This document shows positions 8,227-17,100 of a stretch of 64,000 nt of DNA, piece by piece; position 1 is the first letter of the stretch, and each line of letters begins with the position of its first letter. The DNA is from Moraxellaceae bacterium (GTDB taxonomy: Bacteria > Pseudomonadota > Gammaproteobacteria > Pseudomonadales > Moraxellaceae), in NCBI GenBank assembly GCA_030646295.1, contig JAUSND010000024.1, positions 1 through 64,000 on the forward strand, written 5' to 3'. A program made the translations under genes and the position numbers. Under the pieces are notes generated by a model. It did no database searches, was not told the DNA's origin, and saw nothing but the letters and a program-made list of their open reading frames with translations.

Positions 8227-9593
8227 CTGACAGCATCTCCATCAGGAAACCCGGCAGCCTGCGGCGCCAGTTGCTGCTGCTCCTGCTGGGGGGGCTGGCC
8301 ATCATCTGGCTGGGCACTGCCGTGCTGACCGTTATCGAAACCCGTCAGGAACTGGATGAACTGCTCGATGCCCATCTGGCACAAAGCGCGGCGTTGCTGC
8401 TGGCGCAGGCCGGCGAAGACGTGGATGACATTGAGATCGAGCACGCCCCCAACCTGCATCGCCACGCACAACAGGTAGCGTTCCAGATCTGGGATGATGA
8501 AGGCCGTCTGCAACTGCACTCTGCCAATGCGCCGACAACGCCACTGAGCACAACACGCAATGGCTACTCCGACACGCGCATCGGCACACAGTCCTGGCGT
8601 GTGTTTTCCGTCGCCACGCCGGATGCGCGTTATCAGGTTCAGGTCGGTGAGTCCCGCGCCGCACGAGAGGAACTGGCCGGGGAAATGCTCGGGCAATTGC
8701 TGAGCCCGCTGCTGGTGGCACTGCCACTGCTCGGCCTGCTGGTGTGGCTGGCAGTCACCCGCGCATTGCGCCCCGTCAGGCAACTGGGCGACGCACTGTC
8801 ACAGCAACAACCGGGACAACTGCACCCGCTCGACACCAGTGTGCCACGCGAACTGGTGCCTCTGGTTACCCGCCTGAACGAACTGATGCTCCGAGTGGAT
8901 GCCTCCCTGGACAGCGAACGCCGTTTCACCAGTGACGCCTCGCACGAATTACGCACTCCCCTCGCCGCCATCCGGACGCAACTGCAGGTCGCACAAGGTG
9001 CACGTGACGATGCAGAAAGGGATCGTGCCATTACCATGGCGCTGGTGGCTGGCGAACGTGCTACCCGCCTGATTGAACAATTGCTGACGCTTGCCCGCGT
9101 CGATCATGGCGTACTGGCAACCAAGGCATCAGCGGTCAACCTCCGTGATGTCGCCCTGCAGTGCATTGAGCTGCTGGCACCGGAAGCAGCGCGCAAGCAT
9201 GTTGAACTGGGCCTTGATGCTGGAGGTAGCGGCACTGGAAACGACGCCAGCATCATTACCGGCCATGCAGATCTTTTGCAGATCCTGCTGCGCAACCTCA
9301 TCGACAATGCCATCCGCTATTCACCAGCCAATAGCAGCGTCACCGTGCATGTCGCAGGGCGCCACAATGGCGCCGTTGCGGTGTCCGTGTGCGATGAGGG
9401 GCCAGGCATTCCACAGGAGCAACGCGAAGCAGCCATGCAACGCTTTCGTCGCCTGGACACAAACGGGCGGCAAGGCAGCGGACTGGGGCTGTCCATTGCA
9501 GACCGCATTGCGACGCTTCATGGCGCCACACTGACCCTGTCTGACGGGCCAGACGGCAAGGGCCTGTGTGTGCAGATCAGGTTCCGTACATAG
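8223..9593 (+). CDS. qseC: sensor histidine kinase, QseC-like
   Basis: A 456-residue membrane sensor kinase. One helix at about 17-37, a periplasmic sensor domain of about 120 residues, a second helix at about 159-178, a HAMP-like linker (ALRPVRQLGDAL), the phospho-acceptor His241 in DASHELRTPLAAIR, then the ATPase domain with N box (NLIDNAIRYSP), G1 (DEGPGIP) and G2 (GSGLGLSIA). It is translationally coupled to the regulator gene (ATGA overlap). QseC-type kinases respond to iron, catecholamines or redox-related cues in various bacteria; the position behind a haem electron-transfer operon suggests a redox, metal or gaseous ligand signal here, which is inference. Confidence 0.86.
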   Translation: MTDSISIRKPGSLRRQLLLLLLGGLAIIWLGTAVLTVIETRQELDELLDAHLAQSAALLLAQAGEDVDDIEIEHAPNLHRHAQQVAFQIWDDEGRLQLHSANAPTTPLSTTRNGYSDTRIGTQSWRVFSVATPDARYQVQVGESRAAREELAGEMLGQLLSPLLVALPLLGLLVWLAVTRALRPVRQLGDALSQQQPGQLHPLDTSVPRELVPLVTRLNELMLRVDASLDSERRFTSDASHELRTPLAAIRTQLQVAQGARDDAERDRAITMALVAGERATRLIEQLLTLARVDHGVLATKASAVNLRDVALQCIELLAPEAARKHVELGLDAGGSGTGNDASIITGHADLLQILLRNLIDNAIRYSPANSSVTVHVAGRHNGAVAVSVCDEGPGIPQEQREAAMQRFRRLDTNGRQGSGLGLSIADRIATLHGATLTLSDGPDGKGLCVQIRFRT

Positions 9594-9602
9594 GCCACCA
9601 CA

Positions 9603-11099
9603 TCAGGGGCCGGCAGTACGCCCCACTTCCAGCGCCAGCCGCCCCTCAACCTGCAGATAGGCCAGCAGGCGGTCCTGCGTAAAGTACAGGCCCTGCGGGC
9701 GCACCCGCTGCAAACTACCCCTCAGCACCATGCCACTGCCCAGATCCTGGCGGACATCCCTGAAGTCCTGCAACGCATCCGCCAGATCTTCATCAAAACG
9801 GAAGCGGGCCTTCTGCTGCAAGGTGCTGCGGAACGTTGAGCCCAGCAACCAGCTGGCCGATTTGGCGAGAAAATTGCGGGTGCCGAGCGAATACTCCAGT
9901 TGCTCGAACCTGACCTCGTTTTTTTCCACATCAAAAACCGGCTTGCCCAGCACGAATATTTCCGCGCGCACCGGTTGTGACAGGGCCAGCCCGATCACCG
10001 CCTTGTCGCCGTTGCCATACAACCGGATATCGTCAATCACCACCGTGTTGCCATCGGCCACGATTGGCTTCCCGGCAACCTGCTGGTTGAGCAGGCGAGC
10101 TGCATCACTCAGGGCAATGTCCCCCGTCAGGGCCAGGTAAAATGCATCGCCATTGATGCCCCGCTCGGGGGCTGGCACGGGCGGCAACTTCACCACCGGC
10201 TTCTTGCCGGACAGCAACACCGGTTGTGCCTGCACCAGCACACCGGTGGTCACATAACGACCATTGCCGTGCGGGTCGGCAAAACTCACCTTGCGCGGCT
10301 GCGGCAGCAGCCAGACATCAGGATGTACTTCACGTGGTGCATTCAGTTCGGGCCAGGCCCTGGTGAGCGCATTGCGCAAACTGACCTGACGCAAACCTGA
10401 CTGCAGGGCTTCGTCCATCGCCGCCCTGACCTTGTCGCGAATGCCGGGCAAATCCAGCAGGGCCTCCACGTTCAACTGGAACGCCGTGATGTTGCACGGC
10501 CGCAACCATTTCAGGGACCACGGCCTGGGCGTAATGACCAGATCACCCTGCGCCTCTGCCCAGTCCACGGTGCCGGTCATGGTCAGCTCCACGCGCGGCA
10601 TGGTCTCGTTGACGCCACAACTGGCCACCCCGAACTGGGCCAGCGAGGACTTGATGCGTGTATTGATGGCGAACTCCAGCTGTGTCGCCAGTGCAAACTG
10701 GTTGCCCGTCATGCGCAGGTTGAGGTCACGCAGATACACCTGATGGGTGATCACGGTTTCAACCGGCGCCGTGTAATCAACCGCCACCGCCCCGGCCGCC
10801 TTTCTGGCCAGACAATTCAGCTCGGTCACACTGCAGCTGCCCGGCTCGGGACTGTTGCCTGCCGGATTGAAGCGCACACGCAGCACCTGGGTCTGGCTGC
10901 CGGATGCCACCGGGCTGGGTACGCGCCTGAGCACCTGGTCTCGCACCTGGTCCAGATCAACCGTGACCGGCACACTGATTACCGACACGGGCACAGGTGG
11001 CGGCACCGACGGCACAGGCTGGTTGGCCGGGGCCTTGGGCGAGCTGGCGCACGCCGAAAGCAGCACCAGAAGAAGGGGTACCAGGAAAAAACGATGCAT
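9603..11099 (-). CDS. DUF4403 family lipoprotein
   Basis: A 498-residue predicted outer-membrane-directed lipoprotein. It starts at the ATG at 11099, where MHRFFLVPLLLVLLSAC gives a clean lipoprotein signal with lipobox LSAC; an upstream extension of the open frame to 11252 has no signal peptide and was excluded. A Pro-rich linker follows, then the long beta-rich DUF4403 region with repeated strands such as INTRIKSSLAQFG and VTTGVLVQAQPVLLSG. DUF4403 proteins resemble lipid-binding tubular folds at low similarity, but no function is established. The stop is 9 bases from the convergent kinase stop. Confidence 0.82.
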   Translation of the reverse strand: MHRFFLVPLLLVLLSACASSPKAPANQPVPSVPPPVPVSVISVPVTVDLDQVRDQVLRRVPSPVASGSQTQVLRVRFNPAGNSPEPGSCSVTELNCLARKAAGAVAVDYTAPVETVITHQVYLRDLNLRMTGNQFALATQLEFAINTRIKSSLAQFGVASCGVNETMPRVELTMTGTVDWAEAQGDLVITPRPWSLKWLRPCNITAFQLNVEALLDLPGIRDKVRAAMDEALQSGLRQVSLRNALTRAWPELNAPREVHPDVWLLPQPRKVSFADPHGNGRYVTTGVLVQAQPVLLSGKKPVVKLPPVPAPERGINGDAFYLALTGDIALSDAARLLNQQVAGKPIVADGNTVVIDDIRLYGNGDKAVIGLALSQPVRAEIFVLGKPVFDVEKNEVRFEQLEYSLGTRNFLAKSASWLLGSTFRSTLQQKARFRFDEDLADALQDFRDVRQDLGSGMVLRGSLQRVRPQGLYFTQDRLLAYLQVEGRLALEVGRTAGP

Positions 11100-11370
11100 G
11101 AATAACGCCGCTGAAATAAGGGAAAACGCAGAAGTACCGGCCGGCCACTCACGACACCGGACAGGAAGCGGGGCCGACCTGACCGACATCAGGGCCAGAC
11201 TCGCCAATACAGGGCTATTATCAGTAAAAGCGGCGGGTGATGCCATGAGCACTCTGTTTGATCATTGCAATCCCCGTCGGCAAGATTACTGGCAAGACCC
11301 AAGACACGGATGCATGGCAGGACTGTTTGCTGAAACCGGCCATCCTCTAAAACCATAAGGACACACAACC

Positions 11371-12723
11371 ATGAAGATCCGCTTTCTCGGCGCAGCCGGC
11401 ACCGTCACCGGATCCCGTTACCTGCTGTCGCACAATGACACGAAAATCCTGATTGATTGCGGCTTGTTCCAGGGGGTTAAAACCATCCGCAGCCGCAACT
11501 GGAAACCGTTCCCGGCATCGCCCCGCGAAATACAGGCGGTGGTGCTCACGCATGCCCACCTTGATCACTCCGGCTACCTTCCGCGCCTCATGCGCGAGGG
11601 CTTCCATGGCCACATCTGGTCCACCCCGGCCACCAAGCAACTGGCCGACATCCTGCTGATCGACAGCGGCAACCTGCAGGAAGAGGATGCGCGCCATGCC
11701 AACCGGTTTGGCTACAGCAAGCATGAACCGGCCGAGCCGCTGTACACCTCGGAAGATGCCGAAAAAGTGATGCGCCAGTTTCGCACCACGGAATATGGCC
11801 ACCCGGTAAAGGTCGGCCCATTTACCATCAGCTTCTCGCCCGCCGGACACATTCTCGGCTCCAGCTGTGTGCGGGTGGAGTGCGAAGGCAGGAGCATTAC
11901 CTTCAGTGGCGATGTGGGACGCCCGAATGATCCCGTCATGAATCCACCGGCCCCACTGCGTGAAACCGACTGGCTTGTCATCGAATCCACTTACGGTGAT
12001 CGTCTGCACGGGAAAGAAGACACCGCCGAAGTACTCGCGGCCATCGTCAATGAAACCGTCAGCAAGGGCGGCACCATACTGATGCCGTCATTTGCCGTGG
12101 GCCGGGCCCAGGTACTCATGTACCTGCTCACCACGCTGATGGCACGCAAGCAGATTCCACGCATTCCGGTTTACCTCGACAGCCCGATGGCCATTGATGT
12201 GACGGATGTGTTCAAGCACTTTCACAAGGAGCACAAGCTGAGTGCTGCCGAGTGCGAAACGATGTGTTCACATGTCCTCTACACCAGCACCGGCGAACAG
12301 TCCCAGGCAATCGCCAACAGCACCGAGCCCAAGATCATCATTGCCGGCGCCGGCATGCTGAACGGCGGCCGCATCCTGCACCACCTCATTGCCTTTGGTG
12401 GCGACAGCCGCAACACACTGGTCATGACCGGCTATCAGGCCGAAGGCACACGCGGCCGCGCCCTGCTGGATGGCACCGACAAGCTGCGCATCTACGGCCA
12501 GGAAGTGGACATCCGCTGCCGGGTCGCCCAGCTCGACGGTCTCTCCGCCCATGCCGACTACGAAGAAATACTGGCGTGGCTGGCGCCACTGGTGCCGCCA
12601 CAACAAACCTTCATCACGCATGGCGAACCTGTCGCGGCGGACAGCCTGCGCCAGAAGCTGGAGCGGCAGAACGGCTGGAACACCATCGTCCCGGAGCAGG
12701 GTGACGAGTTTGATCTTTTCTGA
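11371..12723 (+). CDS. MBL-fold beta-CASP RNA-processing nuclease family protein
   Basis: A 450-residue metallo-beta-lactamase protein with beta-CASP insertion, of the group annotated as exonucleases of the RNA specificity factor CPSF type. Metal ligands are visible: His61, His63, Asp65 and His66 (THAHLDHSG), His in SPAGHILGSS, Asp in FSGDVGRP. The beta-CASP part (about 200-330) includes IPVYLDSPMA, and the C-terminal RMMBL region has the histidines of LSAHADYEEI and TFITHGEP. It probably cleaves or trims RNA in the cytoplasm; substrate unknown. A ribosome site (ATAAGG) is close before the ATG. It stands alone between the DUF4403 and diguanylate cyclase genes. Confidence 0.9.
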   Translation: MKIRFLGAAGTVTGSRYLLSHNDTKILIDCGLFQGVKTIRSRNWKPFPASPREIQAVVLTHAHLDHSGYLPRLMREGFHGHIWSTPATKQLADILLIDSGNLQEEDARHANRFGYSKHEPAEPLYTSEDAEKVMRQFRTTEYGHPVKVGPFTISFSPAGHILGSSCVRVECEGRSITFSGDVGRPNDPVMNPPAPLRETDWLVIESTYGDRLHGKEDTAEVLAAIVNETVSKGGTILMPSFAVGRAQVLMYLLTTLMARKQIPRIPVYLDSPMAIDVTDVFKHFHKEHKLSAAECETMCSHVLYTSTGEQSQAIANSTEPKIIIAGAGMLNGGRILHHLIAFGGDSRNTLVMTGYQAEGTRGRALLDGTDKLRIYGQEVDIRCRVAQLDGLSAHADYEEILAWLAPLVPPQQTFITHGEPVAADSLRQKLERQNGWNTIVPEQGDEFDLF

Positions 12724-12874
12724 AGCAGGCTGGTCGCGCGCCGACCACTCATCACCATCCGCCGCCAGCCCGGCGGAAGCCCCTGACAACGTTATGGCCA
12801 ACGCCGGGACAGTACTGCTAGCGTCGAACGTCAGGCTCCAAGCCCCTCAACCAACCCCAGGAAGCAGCTGACAC

Positions 12875-14032
12875 GTGAGGCCCCTGTTTGACATGCTGAA
12901 AAAGTCCGGCAACCCCATGGACTGGTCTTATGCCGACAAGACCCTTCTTGGCATCGGCATGAGCTTCTCCCTGTTCGCCCTGTTTTTCAGCATTGCCTCA
13001 ATCCCGTTCATTTTTCCGGCCATGAACTACGCCTCCAACATGGAGGCGGTGCGCTTCACCCTGGTTTTCTCTGCGGTCTGCATGACGGTCTGGGCCGTGT
13101 TCTTTGCCATTGTCTGGAAAACCCGGAAAAGCCACCCGGACTCGATGCTGCCCGGCACCATTCAGGTCTACCTGTTCGGCGCCCCCCTGATGGTCATGGC
13201 CGTCCTGAACGGCATTCACTCCATGGTCACCGGACTGCTGCTGGCATCCGCGCCCATTTTCGGCCTGATCCTGTTCAACAACAGCAGGCATGTCGTCCTG
13301 GCATCCATCCTTAACTGGCTGGGGATAATCCTGATCGGGGTCGCGGTCAATCAGGGCCTGCTGCCCGATGCCCCCCTGTACGTGAAAGGCGACACGCCCT
13401 ACGCCAACAACATCCTCCTGCTCATCCAGATAATCATCGGACTTCCCAGTGCACTACTGGTTTCACTGATCGTCATCTCCCTCGTGCACGGACTGCGCAC
13501 GCGCGAAAAGAAAATCCTTGAGCTCTCGCGTCGTGACGGGCTGACCGGCGTCTGGAATCGCCGCTATCTCATGGAGCGGCTGGAACACGAAATTGCGGTG
13601 AGCCGGCGTAGCAAAAAACCGCTGTCACTCATCATTCTCGATCTGGATTTTTTCAAAAGGATCAACGACCAGTACGGTCACACCACGGGTGACAAGGTGC
13701 TGATACAGGCGGCACAAACCCTGCAGACCAGCATTCGCGACATTGATCACCTGGGTCGCTATGGTGGCGAGGAGTTCGTCATCATCCTGCCGTTCTGCGA
13801 TGCCGACATGGCCGCCGTGATTGCCGAGCGCTGCCGCCAGAACATCGAAGCCATCGCCATCGAGATTGATGGCAACCGCATTCCCGTCACCTCCAGCTTC
13901 GGCGTCACCACCCTCCCCGCCGGCATGCACGCCAGTGGCGACGCACTCACCCACAGCGCCGACCTGGGGCTGTATGAGGCCAAGGCAAAAGGTCGCAACT
14001 GCGTCGTCAGCAAGCCGGCCGACGCACAATAA
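12875..14032 (+). CDS. membrane diguanylate cyclase (GGDEF) with intact I-site
   Basis: A 385-residue membrane protein. The N-terminal half holds about six hydrophobic helices (residues about 25-205), followed by a GGDEF domain whose active-site motif is GGEEF at 297-301. An RxxD inhibitory site (RDID, 288-291) lies five residues before it, so product inhibition by cyclic di-GMP is expected. It should synthesise cyclic di-GMP from GTP in response to a signal sensed in or near the membrane. The start is a GTG preceded by AGGAAG about ten bases upstream; an ATG at 12893 is possible. No EAL domain is present. Confidence 0.9.
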   Translation: MRPLFDMLKKSGNPMDWSYADKTLLGIGMSFSLFALFFSIASIPFIFPAMNYASNMEAVRFTLVFSAVCMTVWAVFFAIVWKTRKSHPDSMLPGTIQVYLFGAPLMVMAVLNGIHSMVTGLLLASAPIFGLILFNNSRHVVLASILNWLGIILIGVAVNQGLLPDAPLYVKGDTPYANNILLLIQIIIGLPSALLVSLIVISLVHGLRTREKKILELSRRDGLTGVWNRRYLMERLEHEIAVSRRSKKPLSLIILDLDFFKRINDQYGHTTGDKVLIQAAQTLQTSIRDIDHLGRYGGEEFVIILPFCDADMAAVIAERCRQNIEAIAIEIDGNRIPVTSSFGVTTLPAGMHASGDALTHSADLGLYEAKAKGRNCVVSKPADAQ

Positions 14033-14161
14033 AACCAGCAAGTACGCAATATTGCCGGTTTTGCATACCTCTGCACACAAAGCAATTCGCCCCCTGCTTG
14101 CCGCTACCAGCGCCCACGGTGTAAAAAGACCGCCACTTTGGATAAACCGCCGGGCTCAGGG

Positions 14162-17100
14162 ATGAATTGTCTTCGCACGCTTTTTCTGTTCGTCATTACC
14201 TCTTTAGTTGCCACCCAGGCCTGTGCCACTCCCGGCTACGGCGCATGGGTCTGGCAAGCCAGCGGCTCCAGCACCACGTACGCGACCAAGGGTGAAGCTG
14301 TCGCCGCCATGCGGGCATCCATCACAAATGGTGATCTGCTGACTGAAGAAACACCGGCCAGCCCCGGCAGTAGCGGAGCAGCCACTTTTTCATACAGTGC
14401 CCCGCCAACCTCCGCAGAAATCAAGACTGACTGGGTCTACGGCCCCGGCGGTTCCGCAACCGAGGCTGGCGCCATGGCTTATCGCGAGGCCCAGGCCCCT
14501 ACCTCCCCGTACTGCCCTGCGGCCAGTGCATCTCCAGATGGCGGATGGCAGTTCGTGGCAGCAACCAGGGGAATCACAACGGCCGAAGACAAGGACATAA
14601 TAATAACCACCTATACTTATGGCACCATTTACACTTCTGATGGGACGCCAGTCCCGACATGCACGCCACAGGAAAGGCAATCAGCAATATACCGCAGCCG
14701 CACTGTTGGCTGCCCTGCCCCCTATAACACATGGGACACAAGCCTTGAGAAATGCACATGGACCACTAAAGGATCTGTTACAGGCTCTCCGTTAACTCCC
14801 ACTTGTGACAAAGAAGGCAACCCCTGCAGCGCCAGCAATGGCGACAAGTCCCATGCAGAAACGGACTATCAGCTTGGCGATTTCAACTTCACTCGCCACT
14901 ACCACTCCCATGGGTTCAATCAGAACCCGGCAATGTCCCCCGGCTGGTACCACTCCTTTCAGGACCGGTTGCTCATGCCGGGATCAACGCCAACGGGAAT
15001 GATTCATTCTGGCGGTTTCAGTGAAAAACTGACTCTTGTCAGTACTGGCGTTTACAGAACCGTCCATTCGCGTGCAGAGCTACGAAAAACAGCATCAGGC
15101 ACATGGGTTCTGGATCATGGCAATGGCCCGCGAGACACCTTTAATGCGACTGGCCGGCTCATTGTTCGCGAGGTTCGGCCAGGCTATGCCTTAACACTGG
15201 CCTACAACGCAGCAGGTCGCTTGATCAGCGTTTCCAATCCGTTCACGAGCATGATTCTTTTGGGTTATGACAACGCTGGCCGCCTCCAGTCACTCACCAG
15301 CCCGGCGGGCCATGTCACCCAGTATGGCTACGATGCCGCAGGCAATCTTTCTTTGGTCACGCTACCAAATGGCACAACGCGCATTTACCACTACGAAGAT
15401 GCGCGCTGGCCCAATGCCATGACGGGCATCACCAATGAAAATGGTACGCGCTATGCCACTTATGCCTATGACGATATTGGCCGCGGCATACTGACCGAAC
15501 ATGCCGGGGGATCAAATCGCCATACCCTGAATTATTTCGCTGATCGCACAGAGGTTGGTACACCACTTGGGGCAGCGCGCGTTTACCGCTTCCAGATGAT
15601 CAGTGGCGCAAGAAAAGTAACGTCCATTGAAGAAACCTGTCAGTCCTGCGCGGGGGGTAAATCCACCGTCACGTTCACCTATGATACGCAGGGCAACACC
15701 ACATCGCGCACCAATGCCCTGGGCACCAAAACCACCTACGCCTACAATCTGGCGCGCAATCTTGAAACATCCCGCACCGAGGCCTATGGCACGCCGCTGG
15801 CACGCACAGTGACCACGCAATGGCATGCCACCCTCCGGCTGCCAACACAGATCAGTGAGCCAGGCAAAGTCACCAGCTTCACCTATGATGCACAAGGCAA
15901 CCTGTTGTCACGCGCAGTAACAGCCAGTGGTGAAACCCGCACCTGGACATACACCTACAACAACTACGGCCAGATGCTCACAGAAGATGGGCCGCGTACC
16001 GATGTCAATGACATCACCACCTACACCTATAACGCACAGGGCAATCTTGCCGGCATCACCAACGCACTGGGGCACAGCACGCTGATCACCCAGTACAACA
16101 GTGATGGCCTGCCCGTCACCATCCAGGATGCAAACGGCATAATCACCAGCCTTGTTCACGATATTCGCGGCCGCCTGCTGAGCAGCACGCGCGCAGGAGC
16201 CACCCACAGCCTTACCTATGACGGTGCCGGCAATGTCATTACCAGCACCGATCCGGCAGGGGTTACGCAGACCTACACCTATGATGGTGACAATCGGCTC
16301 ACCCGCATCACGGACAGCCAGGGCAACCACATCGACTACACCCTGAACCTGCTAGGCAGCCGCGTCAGCGAGCAGATAGTCGACTCAAATAACCAACTGG
16401 CCTATGCCCGTTCCAGCCTTTACGACACCCTGGGCCGCTTGCAGCAAGTACTCAATGCCGCTGGCCAGACTCGCCAAACCGTTACTACGGATGCGCTTGG
16501 CAACATCCTGACCCGTACTGACGGGCTGCAGCACACCACCACCTCCAGCTACGACGCACTGGGCCGGCTGGCCGCCAGCATTGACCCCGCCAATGGCACC
16601 ACCAGCTATGGTTATGACGCCCAGGACAATCTGACGTCCGTCACCGATGCCAACAACCACATTACCAGTTATAACCATAACGCTTTTGGTGAGCGCATCA
16701 GCGAAACCAGCCCAAATACCGGCACAGTTACGTATACCCGCGACTCCGCCGGCAACATGGCCAGTAAAACCGATGCCCGGGGTGTGACCACTACATTCAG
16801 CTACGACGCCATTAATCGCACGACGGCGATTAACTACCCAACCAGCGCCCTTAACATTGCCTACAGTTACGATCAGGGCAGCAATGGTATCGGGCGCCTT
16901 ACCGCAATGACCGATGCCAGCGGGCTCACCAGCTACACCTACAATGCACTCGGCCATTTGATCACCAGCAATCATGCCGGCCGCCAGACCAGTTACCAGT
17001 ACGATACTGCAGGACGACTCACCCAGATCACCTACCCCAGCGGCCATACAGCCGCCTATGCCCGTAACAGCGTTGGCAAGGTCACACAGGTGAATGTCAC

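Noticed and set aside
14033-14161. Search for a tRNA gene or attachment site bordering the Rhs region
   Set aside because: No tRNA-like cloverleaf or direct repeat flanking the region could be found by eye, so it is not called an integrated island.
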